Positions 20,726 through 32,359 of a stretch of 64,000 nt of DNA are shown in pieces (within the stretch, counting starts at the first letter, position 1; every line of letters begins with the position of its first letter). The DNA comes from Lampris incognitus (lineage: Eukaryota; Chordata; Actinopteri; Lampriformes; Lampridae), in assembly GCF_029633865.1 (NCBI RefSeq), contig NC_079213.1, positions 102,448,923 to 102,512,922 on the forward strand. The letters are read 5' to 3'. The position numbers and the translations under genes were made by a program. Below the pieces are notes generated by a model that had not been told where the DNA came from, did not search any database, and saw nothing but the letters and a program-made list of their open reading frames with translations.

Positions 20726-20860
20726 TGTAACCGGTTATTTTCTTGCCCGGTGCGGGATTCGATACGGTGTGTACTGCATCACAAGGCGACATCACTAACC
20801 GCTCGACTAAAGGGTCAGACCCGTTAGTTAGGGGCTAACCTGTCTTATTAGTAGTTTACA
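20726..20860 (-). mobile_element. 135-bp miniature LTR with tRNA-like core
   Basis: On the minus strand it runs TGTAAACTAC...ACCGGTTACA, with 4-bp target duplication CTGC on both sides (20722-20725 and 20861-20864). It contains an A-box-like TAGTCGAGCGG and a B-box-like ATCGAATCC. A second copy of identical length lies at 53564-53698. It interrupts the hAT dimerisation region. Confidence 0.8.
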
Positions 20861-21040
20861 CTGCGAAATGCAATGGGCCAGGAACGTCTGAATGCACTGG
20901 CCATGCTTTCCATGGAGAGGGAACTAGTCAGGAACATGCCTGATTTCAATGAGAGGGTTATTGATCATTTTGCTGCTTTGAAAGAGAGACGAGCATAAGT
21001 TCAGTATAAGTAATGTAGTTTAAATAGTGACACATTCTCA

Positions 21041-21083
21041 ATCTCTTGTCTCGGTCTCTCTCTCGGTCTCTCTCTCTCTCTCT
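21041..21083 (+). repeat. TC-rich microsatellite at the 5' edge of a Tx1-like LINE
   Basis: Imperfect then pure TC repeat immediately upstream of the Tx1-like element. A short TC stretch (CCTTCTCTCTC) also lies at its 3' side near 26800-26811. Confidence 0.75.
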
Positions 21084-21091
21084 GAGCGGAA

Positions 21092-21241
21092 GTGCGAGTG
21101 AGCGTGCTGAGCAGACGTTTGAAAGCGGTTGTGAGCTTTTCTCTATCTTTTTTGCCAGCTTTATTTTCCCTTGTAAATATTGCACAGTGTGTTTTGTGGG
21201 GTTACTGGTTTGGTGTGTGCATACAAGGAGGTTTCAAGGGG

Positions 21242-21300
<59 letters not shown>

Positions 21301-22632
21301 TGCGGTCGACCAGCCTTTGCCGGTCGGCGTGCTGCACGCCGGAATGGAGTTTACCAAACTCACCAGGGAACATGGTCTTACAGTGTCGCCTAGTTTCACG
21401 TGTTGGGTGGAGCACTGTGCTCTGGCAGTGGGGGAGGTTGTGGGTCACAGCAGCGTTACATCTGCTGCTAGGATGAGCGGTGCTGTGGTCATTTTTGTCG
21501 ACGCTGTAGCCAAAGCACACCAGGTGGTGGAAGCCGGCGTTGTTGTCAATGACAGCTTCGTGTCGGTGTCACCGCTCACCGCGCCGTCCACGAGAGGCAC
21601 CGTTTCAAACATTCCGCCCTTCACCTCCGGTGAGTTTTTGTCCGGAGAGCTGTGGAGACATGGGAAAGTAGTCCCGTCTATCAGGAAACGGTCGTCTGGC
21701 TGCAAATCGCCGCTGGTGCGACATGTAGTTTCACACAGACGACAGGTTCACATTATCCTGTGTAAGAAAGACCAAGACTTGGGTGTAGCTTTTAGGGTGA
21801 AGGTGGATGATTGTGATTATGCGATTTTTGTAAACTCTGGGACCTGGAAGTGTTTTGGCTGTGGAGGAGAGGGTCGTTTGGTTCGGGCCTGTCCTGAGAA
21901 ACACTCCTCTGATGACAAAACGCAGAGTGAAGAAGCGAGAGGACACAAACAGTAAAACCAGGCAGACCAGCGAAGAGACAACAGGAAAGGGACAGAGTCC
22001 AAATCACACTGACAAAACAACCACCCAAAACAGAGTAAAAAGTCTAAAAAGACAAACATAAATGTTGAAAAAGAAGCACAAAGTGAACAGGCAGTGGCAT
22101 CAAACACTACAGGCAGAGCTGCAGAAGGCACAGTGTTGAGCAGCGATGAGGATTTGATGGAGAGAGAAAAAGTCTGTAGGATTCCTGTACTAAAGAGAAA
22201 GCAGTCTGCTAAAACGAGTGGCTCTCAAGCCAAGAAGGAGCAATAACAAGGGAGAGAAGCAGGCAGTACAAGGAACAACTGTCTGAGGTTGAGTTGGGTG
22301 TGGAGGAAGAGGAGGAGGAAGGGGACTGTAGCATACACAGACCTGTATTAAAGAAAAAGCAGCAAGATGTACAAATGTCTGAAGATGAGTTTAAGGAGGA
22401 TGGTGGTGTAGACAGCCAGACTCACACTTCAGGGGCAACAAAGCAAGAGTACTATGATGCACGCCAAATTACGAAATTCTTGCAACAAACAAAAGATTTG
22501 AGAAATGTCAAAATTGAGGATTTTTTTGTAGACAAAGAATTGTTTATGCACTCTGTTAAATCTCAGATGAGAAAAAAAGAAGAACGGGGCTACACTGATC
22601 AAGAGATGTACAGGTTAAGGAAAATGCTCTGA
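21092..22632 (+). pseudogene. Tx1-like LINE ORF1, frameshifted
   Basis: Frame 21092-21955 ends with a zinc-knuckle-like CFGCGGEGRLVRACPEK, in which the usual His is not evident. A separate frame 22294-22632 carries a Glu-rich stretch and the C-terminal phrase ITKFLQQTKDLRNVKIEDFF, seen in ORF1 proteins of fish Tx1-like elements. The two do not join in frame. The true start codon is uncertain because a (TG)25 microsatellite (21245-21294) lies inside the first frame. ORF1 would bind the element RNA. Confidence 0.6.
21245..21294 (+). repeat. (TG)25 microsatellite
   Basis: Uninterrupted TG dinucleotides within the first ORF of the Tx1-like LINE. Confidence 0.95.
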
Positions 22633-22743
22633 AAATCACACAAGAATTAAAGCATGAAGAGTCAGAAGCAGTGTAAGACAAATCATTTCCCGTTCTGCTT
22701 AATGTTGTTCTTTTATCATGTGTTTCTTCTCTCATCAGTCTCG

Positions 22744-25700
22744 ATGGCCAACTTCAAAGTCTCTACACTTAATCTAAATGGAGCAAGAGATGTGAGAAAG
22801 AGAGCATGTCTTTTTGAACTTGTAAAACTAAAGCTCGTTGATGTCATGCTTGTCCAGGAAACACATAGTGATATAATGAATGCCACTGACTGGAAGAAGG
22901 AGTGGGATGGTGATGTTGTCTTAAGTCACTTGAGTAAATCTAGTGGAGGAGTGGCGCTCCTCTTTTCTAAAATCTTTTTACCACAGTCTTATGTGGTAGA
23001 GGAAATAGCGAGAGGTGGATTGATGGTAGTTAGAGCCAGATATTTTTTACTTTGGTGTTTGTAAATGTATATGCTCCAAATGCAGGGCCTGACAGAGTTA
23101 CGTTTTTAACTGACCTCAGTGTGGTTTTAAATCAGTGTGGACCTGAAGAGGTTTTATTTCTGGGAGGGGATTTTAACTGCACAGAAAATGATAATATGGA
23201 CAGAAACAATATTGAACCTCATGTTGCCTCCAGACGTGCAATCAAGCAGTTGATAGTAACGTGTAGTTTGGTTGATGTGTGGAGAGAGAGATGCATGAGG
23301 ATGTTAGGCAGTACACCTGGGTTTATAGTAGAGAAACATCTTTTACTATGGCACGATTAGATCGTTTTTCTTCTTTTAGGCATAATTTTTGTATTTCTAA
23401 AGAATGTAGGATTATGCCCGTAGGTTTTTCAGATCACTCAATGGTGACATGCAATGTTTTTATTGCAAAGGTAAAACAAAAGTCTGCTTACTGGCATTTT
23501 AACACTGCTCTGTTACTAGACGCACACTTAAAAGAAACTTTTATATATTTTTTGGAATATTTTCAAAACTAGGAAAAGGGAGTTTACATCTTTGAAACGG
23601 TGGTGGGATTATGGGAAAGTGCAGATTAAGCAGCTTTGTCAAAAGTACACTCTCAATGTCTCTCATGACATTACCAAATCTACGAGGGATCTAGAGATTA
23701 AAATAGTGGAGCTGCAAAATTCTGCAGGGTCCAAAGGAAACCGAGGTTGTGTTGAAGACCTCAAGTCCAAAAAAGCCTTGCTGGCTGTTAAGGCACAGGG
23801 GGCATTGGTCCGGTCTCGCTTTCAGAGTGCCACCCTGATGGACTCACCTTCAAAGTTTTTCTTCAGCCTAGAAAAGAAGAATGGACAAAGCAGGTTCGTT
23901 CACACTCTAAAATCAACAACAGGACACCTGCTGACTACGGCCAGTGAGAACCAGAAGAGAGCTGTCGATTTTTACTCTCTTCTGTACAGCAGTAAGTACA
24001 CCGAGGATGAAGGGGCATTTGATTCCTTCTGCAGTGGGCTGCCCAGAATCTCAGAGGAGATTAACAAGGAGTTGGAGGGTCCTCTGACTACAGAGGAGCT
24101 GTCTACAGCGCTGCAGAGCATGCAGGGGGGAAGGCCCCTGGGATTGATGGACTCCCGCCGGAGTTCTACAAGGCTTTTTGGACTGAACTGTTTGATGACA
24201 TCACTGAGGTCTTCACTGAATGTTTTAATGACTAATTTTTGCCCCGGAGCTGCAGGAGAGCTGTTCTGACATTGTTGCAAAAAAAAAAGGCGACCTGCAA
24301 GATATTAAGAACTTGCATCCAATCTCTCTTCTTTGTGTGGATTACAAGCTGCTTTCCAGAGTCCTGTCCAACAGACTGAAGAAGGTGATAGATCAGATCA
24401 TCCATCAGACCCAAACCTACTGTGTGCCCGGCAGGTCCATTGTTGACAATGTGTCACTAATTCGGGATGTTTTGGAAGTCTCTGGTCCATTGGGCTTTGA
24501 TGTTGGTCTGGTTTCATTGGATCAGGAAAAGGCTTTTGACCGAGTTGATCTCCAATACCTCTGGAAAGTGTTAGAAAGGTTTGGCCTCAGCCCTGGACTT
24601 GTTGCCAAGATTAAGGTTTTGTACAAAGATATTGAGTGTACTGAAAATTAATGGTGTTTTGTGTAAACCTTTCAAAGCATGTAGAGGTATAAGAAAAGGC
24701 TGCTCAATGTCGGACATGCTCTATATGCTTTCAGTTGAACCCTTATTACACAATTTTCGCTCTTGTATTGGTGGTCTGTGTTTACCTGATTTTGGCACAA
24801 GAATTGTTTTATCTGCATATGCAGATGATATAGGTATCATTATAAAAAGTCAAGATGATGTTTATTTGATTGAGAAAACTGTGAAAAGTTTTGGGAATCT
24901 CTTAGCTGCTAAAGTAATCTGGGCAAAAAGTGAAGCCTTAGCAGTTAGAAAGTGGTCTGCAGGTCTCCCTCAGCTGCCAGAAGGGCTAAATTGGAAGAGG
25001 GGAGGTTTCAAGTAGCTAGGAGTGTTTCTGGGTGATGACCAGACTGTTTGGAAAAACTGGGAGGGGGTGGCGGAAAAGGTGGAGGGGAGATTACAAAAGT
25101 GGAGATGGCTGTTACCACAAATGTCTTACAGAGGAAGGGTTTTGATTGTTAATAACTTGGCAACCTTCACCCCCTGGCACAAGCTAACAGTTTTAGAGCC
25201 CCCTGCCGGATTCTTAAAAAAAGTACAGTCTATTCTTGTGAACTTATTTTGGGATAAACTGCACTGGGTACCACAGAATGTACTATACCTACCGAAAGAA
25301 GTGGGAGGGCAGGGTTTGGTGCATCTAGAGAGCAGAGTAGCAGCCTTTAGACTACAATTCATACAGCGTTACCTCACAGGGACTGATGATGTGCTGTGGA
25401 GGCCTCTCAGGAGCATTATTTTAAAGAAGGTGCAAGGATTGGGTTTAGACGCTTCTTTGTTTCTAACAGACTGTGTTTTTAAGAGCATGCATGACCTGCC
25501 ACCTTTTTAGCAAGGATTGTTCAAAGCTTGGACTCTATTTAAGTGGTGCAGACTGGAGCCTACAGCATCTCTGTTTTGGCTCCTGGAAGAACCTCTAATC
25601 CATGGGGCCAGGCTGGATGTTCAGGATGACAGCAAACCAGGTCTCAACCTGAGGCTATGCTCAGCTGGAACTGTTAAATTGAAGCACATTGTGGATGCTG

Positions 25701-26631
25701 CAGGTCCGAAGCTTCTTGACACAGAGCCAACGGCTTCACTGCTGAGCTTGAGGTCAAGCAGACACACCAGAAGCATTCTGAATGCATGGCTTAAAAGACT
25801 CACCAGGCAGGAACTGGACATGCTGCATGACTATGCCATTGGGACCAAGACTCCTGATAATGGAGATCCTTTCCCCAAGTTGGGCCTCCAAATGGACGAG
25901 ACTGGACTAACGGGACCTTTGCTGGTCCCAAATGTGGCTACTAAAATGGACCTTTACATGTTAGATAGAAAGGTCTTGTACAAATGTTGTTTTGTAGCCA
26001 TGAATAAGAAAATACTGAATGAGAAAGGACACTGTATGGAGAACAAAGCTAAAAGTGGCAGATGATTGTAAGCCAGTGTGGAGGGTGCTGTATAAAGCCC
26101 CACTGAACAAAAGGTCAGGTGACTTGCAGTGGAGGATCCTGCAGGGAGCGCTGGCAGTCAATAGTTTCATTTCTAGGATTAATCCAACTGTTTCTGTTAA
26201 GTGTCCTTTCTGTCAGTCGCTAGAGACAATTTTTCATTGTTTCGTGGAAAGTGAAAGACTCAAGGTGCTTTTTGAAGCTTTACAAATCATATTCTCAGAC
26301 AGTAGTGAAAAATAGAATGAAACTTTTTATCTTTGGTGCTGGGTACAAGAGGAAGGATGCGGGAAAGTGGCAACTTTTAAATTTTGTAGTGGGACAAGCT
26401 AAGTTTTCGATTTATAGAAGCAGGAAAAGTCAAATTAATAATGGTTCAGCGGAAGATTTACTTCCATTGTTCATTGCAAGGGTGAAGGCGAGAGTCCGAG
26501 TGGATTTCAGTTTCTTTACCTTAATGAACAACTTAGATGAATTTATTTCGCGGTGGTGTTTCACTAAAGCCATTTGCTCAGTCAGTGAGGGGCAATTGGT
26601 ATTTAATTCTGTCTTTGCACATTTCTTTTGA
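22744..26631 (+). pseudogene. Tx1-like LINE ORF2 (endonuclease and reverse transcriptase)
   Basis: Starts MANFKVSTLNLNGARD, a standard endonuclease N-terminus. It continues with LVQETHSD, VNVYAPNAG, LGGDFNCT and GFSDHSMVTCNV, all conserved endonuclease blocks. Reverse transcriptase follows: PISLLCVDYKLLSRVLSNRL, VSLDQEKAFDRVD and the catalytic YADD near 24815. A thumb and C-terminal region (about 25020-26631) has a CPFC...HCFVE zinc-knuckle-like motif near 26207-26240. Frame changes occur near 23060, 23570, 24130, 24650, 25015, 25510 and 26050, so it cannot make one protein. The domain order and Tx1-like style are clear. Confidence 0.82.
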
Positions 26632-26803
26632 CCCTTTAGGAGTATGTGACTTGAACCACTGTTCTAAAAAAATACTTTTTTTGGATGTCTTGATGCAAAG
26701 GAGTTGCTTATGTTGATGTTGTGAAATGGATGTGTCTTTGTTGAGTTTTTTGTTTCATGTAAAATAAAGTTGTTTAAAAATTATCTCGCGTTCGTTCTTT
26801 CCT

Positions 26804-26810
<7 letters not shown>

Positions 26811-26886
<76 letters not shown>
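26811..26886 (+). repeat. (CA)38 microsatellite
   Basis: Uninterrupted CA repeat directly after a short TC stretch at the 3' side of the Tx1-like LINE. Confidence 0.95.
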
Positions 26887-26889
<3 letters not shown>

Positions 26890-26981
26890 AGTTAAGTGTT
26901 GATGTTGATTTTTAATAGTTATTTTTTCATTCAGTTGCTGTTTTTCAGGCAATATGTTCATCTCTGTTCATGTTTGTTCAT

Positions 26982-27088
26982 GTTCATTTTTACAAATCTA
27001 TACAAGTGGCCAGAGGATAGGTGTTCATTTTTACAAATCTATACAAGTGGCCAGAGGATAGGTGTTCATTTTTACAAATCTATACAAA
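26982..27088 (+). repeat. 41-bp tandem repeat, about 2.6 copies
   Basis: Units beginning GTTCATTTTTACAAATC at 26982, 27023 and 27064; the last is partial. No function suggested. Confidence 0.85.
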
Positions 27089-27684
27089 TTGTTGTTTCCC
27101 TTTTTACAAATTATATGCTTCACTTTCTTCATTAGTCCTCATCAAAAGCTGTTGGTGTGAATTAGGCTGTGGTGCACGTCTTTTCTGTTTCAACCATGAG
27201 GTCTTTTGAAAAAAAAAAGCTGTGAATGTGTAACTATCAGAATTACTTATACCTGGTTTGACCTAGTCGCACCTCATCATTCTGGTTTGGTCTTTGTGAA
27301 ACGTGTAAAGACAAGATGCACTGACAACACTAGGTCAAGCCTCACTTTTTCTCTCTTTTTGGGATTTCTTTATTCTGCTTTTGTTACAGTAAATAACCCT
27401 CTGGTGGTATCCTTGATAAATAACAGAAATTGTAAGACGTGAAGATCTATTTTATATTCCACTTCACTATTCTATTTTGTGTTCTCCTATTGGTGTTTCC
27501 ATTCTATTACTATTTATACTTCATTGTTGAATGTGTGCACTTTCATTTGCACTTAACGATAATTAAGTTGTGCAAAATCTTAAAAATGTTCAGGGAACAT
27601 GTTCAAATAGCCAGACTTTGTATTTACTGTTTGTTTCTGTAAATACAGATTATTGTTTGAGCAATGTTGAGGAATTTGAATGTA
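27089..27684. other. AT-rich intergenic stretch
   Basis: No gene or repeat recognised before the Tc1-like element. Confidence 0.4.
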
Positions 27685-29290
27685 CAGTTAAGGTCAAAAT
27701 TATTAGCCCCCTTTATGAAATCAAACATAACCCTTAACTTTTTTATGGAAATGACTATAACCAAAAGTGTTTATAGTTTAATTGCTTCCAAAAGAACAAA
27801 GACAAAATCTCCACTAAGCTTGATTAAGATATTTTACTGATGTGCTGAATTGAAACAAGAAAAAAAAATGACAAGGCCAAAATTATTAGCCCTCTGACAA
27901 TTAATAGTCAATAGTGTAACCTTTCTGACTCACAACTGACAACAACCTCTTATGGTAGCTCCTAACTAGGTTGGCACATGTCTCTTGAGGGATCTTAGCC
28001 CATTCTGTTCCAGCTCATTCAAACTGTGTGGTTTTCGAGCACAGACATTAACCTTGAGCTCCTGCCACAGATTCTCAATAGGATTGAGATCTGGGCTCTG
28101 AGAGGGCCACTCTAGGACCTTGATTTTGGTGTCCTTCAAAAAGTTTTGGACCAACTTGGATGTATGCTTCAGGTCATTGTCTTGCTGGAAGACCCAGCAG
28201 CGACCTAAAGCTAGACTGGCAGCAGATTTCTTTACATTATCCTTCAAAATGTGAACATAGTCTTCTTTCTTCATGATCCCATGCACCCGAACAAGGTTGC
28301 TGTGTCTGAAGCAGCAAAACAGCCCCACAGCATTATGCTCCCACCACCATGTTTAACTGTGGCAACTGTGTTTTTAGGGTTGAAGGCCTCTCTCTTCCTT
28401 CGCCAAACAAAAGCAACATCCATGTTCCCAAACAGCTCAAGTTTAGTCCCATCAGACCAAAGGACAGACTTCCAAAACTCATGCCCATTTTTCAAATGTT
28501 CATGGGCAAACTTCAGTCTGGCTCTGATGTGTGCCACTGTGTGAGCAATGGAGTTTTTCTTGGATGATGACCTCGAAGCCCACCACGATGAAGAGCCCTC
28601 ACAACAGTCTTCCTTGAAACATCAAGTCCAGAAGAGGCCAGTTCAGCAACAATCATCTTTGCAGAGTTACGGGGATTGTTGTTGGCATCTCTGACTATTT
28701 TCCTCTCGAAAGTTTTTGAAATCTTGCACTTTTGACCACGCCCAGGTTTGTTTCTAACAGAATTTGTCTCCTTGTACTGTAACATACAACTGTTCCAGAC
28801 ACTGTGAAATGCTTGGAAATGCCAGTATAGCCTTCCCCCTTAAGATGAGCATCCACTATCTTCTTTCTGAGTTCCAGACTGATTTCTTTACTTTTTGGCA
28901 TGATGAAACTACTTCTTACCAAGAATTTAAGAGTAGTCCCTCTTAATCAAGTGTTCATGTGCCACTAGCCCTGTTTATTGGAGTCCCTTAAATAAAGTTC
29001 AATGCTGATTGATTGCTCAGGTGTGGTTTGAAAGCTGATTGATTGGTCAGGTGTGTTTTGAAAGCAAAAAATCACATGGGGGCTAATAATTTTGACCACC
29101 TCAATTTTCACTATATTTGGTATAAAGCAAACCTGAAGATTTATTTTACATTTCAAAATGTACCAAATAGGGGCCTTAACATTGATGAACGTTTTACTAT
29201 GTAAAGTTTTATGAATGATGCAAACATTGGGCAGAATTTTAGGGAAATGTTCCATAGTTCCTTGGGGGCTAATAATTTTGACCTTAACTG
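27685..29290 (-). mobile_element. Tc1-like transposon, 1606 bp
   Basis: Ends CAGTTAAGGTCAAAATTATT and its complement, directly flanked by TA at both sides (27683-27684 and 29291-29292), the Tc1 target duplication. The transposase on the minus strand is frameshifted. The size is typical for a complete Tc1 element. Confidence 0.93.
27966..28901 (-). pseudogene. Tc1-like transposase, frameshifted
   Basis: Minus-strand reading pieces run from the Met of MPKSKEISLELRKKIV near 28901 to 27966. The first carries the HTH domain, the next the second HTH with the GRGQKCKISKTFERKI linker, then SVLWSDGTKLELFG (first Asp of the DDE triad) and WVFQQDNDLKHTSKL (second Asp). Last is LEWPSQSPDLNPIENLW, with the final Glu at DD34E-like spacing. 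The catalytic residues survive. Frame changes near 28780, 28530 and 28320 break the reading frame. Confidence 0.85.
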
Positions 29291-29292
29291 TA

Positions 29293-29766
29293 CTACCCCT
29301 TTATTACTTGTATTTTTATAAACTATTGTGTACTTGCAGTTTATTTATGTTGTTTGTTGTCATGTTTACAATCATACCATACCATTGTCACTTTTCATAG
29401 GGGGCAGTTATATGAATGTCACTCCATGCAATTTACTAGCACTAGATACTAAACCTTTTCTATCTCATAACTTAGTTATTGTGCCAGTGCTTTTGTAAGC
29501 CATTTCTAATGAAAAAACAAAGAATACTTTCAAGAACTGTAAATAAATACTTCTAATGTTTTTTACTTATATGTAGTCCCCTTCTTTATTAATGGTAAAG
29601 CAGATATCGCTCTCCATGTTCAAAAGGTATTTGAAGGTAAACTGACTGATGGCAATTTATCTGTTGATGACCATAGTGGATTGATCATATTCATTGTAGA
29701 GCCAATATTTTTTTTTAAATTTATGACGACTCCTGGGTGTAACTTTCCACAAATAGGCCTAGCATA
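29293..29766. other. AT-rich spacer between two Tc1-like elements
   Basis: No gene, repeat or regulatory element recognised. Confidence 0.4.
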
Positions 29767-31398
29767 TACAGTTAGGTCCTTAAGTATTTGTACAGTTACA
29801 CAATATTTGTAATTTTGCCCCTGTACACCACCACAGTGAGTTTGACATGAAGTATTTGAGATGTGATTGAAGAGTAGACTTTCAGCTTTAATTTAAGGGG
29901 TTGGATAAAAACATGGCATTAACTGTTCAGGAATTACAGCAATGGATATATAGGGTCACCCCATTTTCAGAGGTTCAAAAGTAATTGGACAAACAAACAT
30001 AACTATGATTATAACAATTATATTTAATGATTGGAGGAAAATCCTTTGCAGTCAATGACTGCCTCAAGTCTGGAACCCATCGACATCTTCAAATTCTGAG
30101 TTTCCTCCTTTGAAATGCCCTGCCAAGACTTAACGGCAGCTGCCTTCAGTTGCTGGTGGTTTGTGAGTCTTTTGAACATTAGTTTGATCTTCGGCAAGTG
30201 AAAAGCATGCTCAATTGGGTTGAGGTCAGGTGACTGACTTGGTCACTGATGAATATTCCACTTTTCTGCCTTGAGAGACTCTTGGGTTGCTTTCTCAGCT
30301 TGTTTTGTGTCATTATCCATCTGCAGTGTGAAGCGCCGTCCTCTCAGTTTTGTGACATTTGGCTAAATCTGAGCAAATGGTATATCCTTATAAACATCAC
30401 AATCCATCCTGCTACTTCTGTCAGTAGTCACATAATCAATAAACACCAATGACCAAGTTCCATTGGCAACCATACATGCCCATTTCATAACACTACTGCC
30501 ACCATGTTTGACAGATGATATGGTATGCTGAGAATCATGAGCTGTTCCTTTTGTTCTCCACACTTTTCCTCTTCCCATCCTTCTGGTACAAGTTAATCAT
30601 TGCTTTATCTGTCCAAAGAACCTTGTTCCAGAACTGGGTAGGTTTTTAGATGTTTTTAAACACAGTCTAATCTGGCCTTCCAGTTCTTAAGTGACACCAG
30701 TGGTTTTCACCTTGTCGTAAACCCTCTGTATTTATTTTCATGCGGGCGTCTCTTAATTGTAGACTTGGACAATGATACCCCTACCTCTCAAGAGTGTTTT
30801 TGCCTTCATTAGATGTTGTGAATGTGTTTGCCTTCACTAGGGAAAGAATTCTGTGGTCTTCCAAGCCTTTTGGTGTTGTTGAGCTTGCCAGTGCATTCTT
30901 TCTTTTTAAGAATGTACCAAAATGTTGATTTGGCCACTCCTGAAGTGTTTACTATCCATCTGATAGATTTCCTTTGCTTTTTCAGCCTAATGATGGCCTC
31001 CATCACTTGTATTGACACCTCTATAGACTTCATGTTGAGAGTTCCGATGAACAGCTACCAAATGCAAATGTAAATATTTGGAATAAACTCCAGACCTTTT
31101 ATCTGCTTAATTTGTCATGGAATAATGATGGAAAAGGGCTTACTTGCCCATGAAACCACTTGTTAGTCAAATGTCCAATTACTTTTGATCCTCTGAAAAT
31201 GGGGAGACCATATATAAAACTGGCTGTAATTCCTCCAGGTTAATGCAATAATTTTGTCCAACCCCTTAAATTAAAGCTGAAAGTCCACACTTCAATCACA
31301 TATTGGTTACTTCATTTCAAATCCACTGTGGTGGTGTACAGGGGCAAAATTACAAATATTGTGTCACTGTCCAAATACTTATGGCCTTAACGGTTGTA
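29767..31398 (-). mobile_element. Second Tc1-like transposon, diverged
   Basis: Ends are inverted (TACAGTTAGGTCC at the left; GGCCTTAACGGTTGTA at the right) next to TA. Minus-strand fragments include MKSIEVSIQVMEAIIRLKKQ (HTH region, from 31033) and an HTISSVKHGGSSVMKWACM stretch (30363-30578). It differs from the neighbouring Tc1 element in both ends and protein, so it is another family. Many stops make it a relic. Confidence 0.8.
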
Positions 31399-31579
31399 TA
31401 TAGCTAATCTAGCTAAAGGGAAAATCTTTGTGTTGTGTGTTACTGGTGGTATTGCTATGTGAGTTGGCCAGAAAAAAACAAATTGTGACAATTGTCTAGC
31501 TACCTATTAATTTACCCATTGAATGGATCACCTTAGTCATCATCGCAACAATTGGCCCCCCTGAGAAATTTGTCAGGCG

Positions 31580-31760
31580 CTGCCACTGGTGGTGAGTGCT
31601 GTCTAACATGTTGATCAGAAATCTCCCAAAGGTGTTCAACTGGGTTAAGATCTGGTGACTGTGAAGGCCATTGCATATGAGTTACATCATTTTCAATAGG
31701 ATAAAGGTGATCACTCAGATTAACTTTGTACTAATTTGCAGTGACCCTTCCCTCTAAGGG
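31580..31760 (-). pseudogene. Tc1-like transposase C-terminal fragment
   Basis: On the minus strand, bases near 31600-31665 encode QSPDLNPVEHLWEISDQH, containing the third catalytic residue (Glu) of a DD34E transposase. No ends or upstream core are present. Confidence 0.65.
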
Positions 31761-31894
31761 GACAAGTGGATGCAAACTATGCCAGGAAAATGCCCCCCCC
31801 CCAACATAACAGAGCTCCTGGACCCCCTCACTGTGGGGGTCAAGCATTCAGGTTTTTCCTGTCATTTGTCTCCCGTGTCTGTGTGTGTGTGAAA

Positions 31895-31962
31895 GAAGGT
31901 TGAATCAGTTCACCTGGATACCTTCTTTGATTTCCTTACCCAGATGAACTGATTCAACCTTC
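31895..31962. repeat. Inverted repeat (small hairpin)
   Basis: A GGTTGAATCAGTTCA arm near 31899 pairs with TGAACTGATTCAACC ending near 31961; the loop includes a second TTCTTTGATT motif. Probably the residue of a small repeat. Confidence 0.6.
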
Positions 31963-32097
31963 TTTGATTTTCTTACCTGGATTATTGAGCATGCATCAAG
32001 ACGTATGTGTACCCACTTGCTAGCTTACATCAACACTTCTGATCAATACTGATGATGGTTGCTGATAGCACACCAAAATATATTATCATCAGTCTTC

Positions 32098-32281
32098 ATC
32101 ATCTTACAATTGCATTTAGCAGACACTTTTATCCAAACTGACATATGAGAGGTAGTTGGATTGTACAAGATTAGGAGTCTAAACCACGGACTCTTACCAG
32201 AGACTCATCCCAACCGGGGTTTGAATCCCCAATCTCCAGCAGGAAAGCTGGCTTTTTTACCTACTGAGCTATCCAGCTGTG
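32098..32281 (-). mobile_element. tRNA-derived SINE
   Basis: On the minus strand the head (32281 downward) has an A box TAGCTCAGTAGGT and a B box GGGATTCAAACCC. The far end (32103-32145) is the widespread teleost tail motif read as TTGGATAAAAGTGTCTGC. Head plus conserved tail is the structure of a fish SINE. The same tail appears at about 46550 within the vitellogenin gene. Confidence 0.75.
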
Positions 32282-32359
32282 CTGAAAGAACACCAAAATG
32301 AATTATCATTATTATTATCAGTCTTCCTCATATTAAATATAGCAGTTCTGAAAGCTATC

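Larger units (their letters stand above)
18861..20998 (+). pseudogene. ZMYM1-like hAT transposase relic
   Basis: Pieces of a hAT-superfamily protein of the ZMYM1-like kind: YVHCYAHQLNLIMQQA (18890-18940), RLPSASSTRWNFNSRIVNTV (about 19040-19110), a helical region ending SFTSSVQAIR at 19361 before a GTAAGA donor-like site, then further exon-like sequence 19545-19653. Coding resumes at 20374 (ITDNLVGATLLQ) and includes the C-terminal dimerisation motif TTAEAERCFSTLKRIKT, then SMERELVRNMPDFNERVIDH up to a stop at 20998. It is interrupted by a solo LTR and a 135-bp miniature LTR. The 5' half is missing beyond the gypsy-type element. Confidence 0.75.
21084..26785 (+). mobile_element. Tx1-like (L1-superfamily) LINE
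   Basis: Nearly full-length two-ORF LINE with ORF1-like coding (21092-22632) and an ORF2 (22744-26631) holding endonuclease and reverse transcriptase. The 3' end carries AATAAA at 26763 and a short A-rich end. ORF2 is broken by several frameshifts. Both flanks are TC-rich microsatellite, which suggests a sequence-directed insertion, as known for some Tx1-clade elements. Confidence 0.8.

Noticed and set aside
21161..21520. His-Thr-rich minus-strand frame
   Set aside because: Produced by the (TG)25 tract inside the Tx1-like LINE on the other strand.
26811..26886. CRISPR-like or other array
   Set aside because: A simple dinucleotide microsatellite; no spacers, and this is a vertebrate genome.
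32210..32281. Possible tRNA gene on the minus strand
   Set aside because: No complete acceptor stem was seen, and a SINE tail follows; it is a SINE head.
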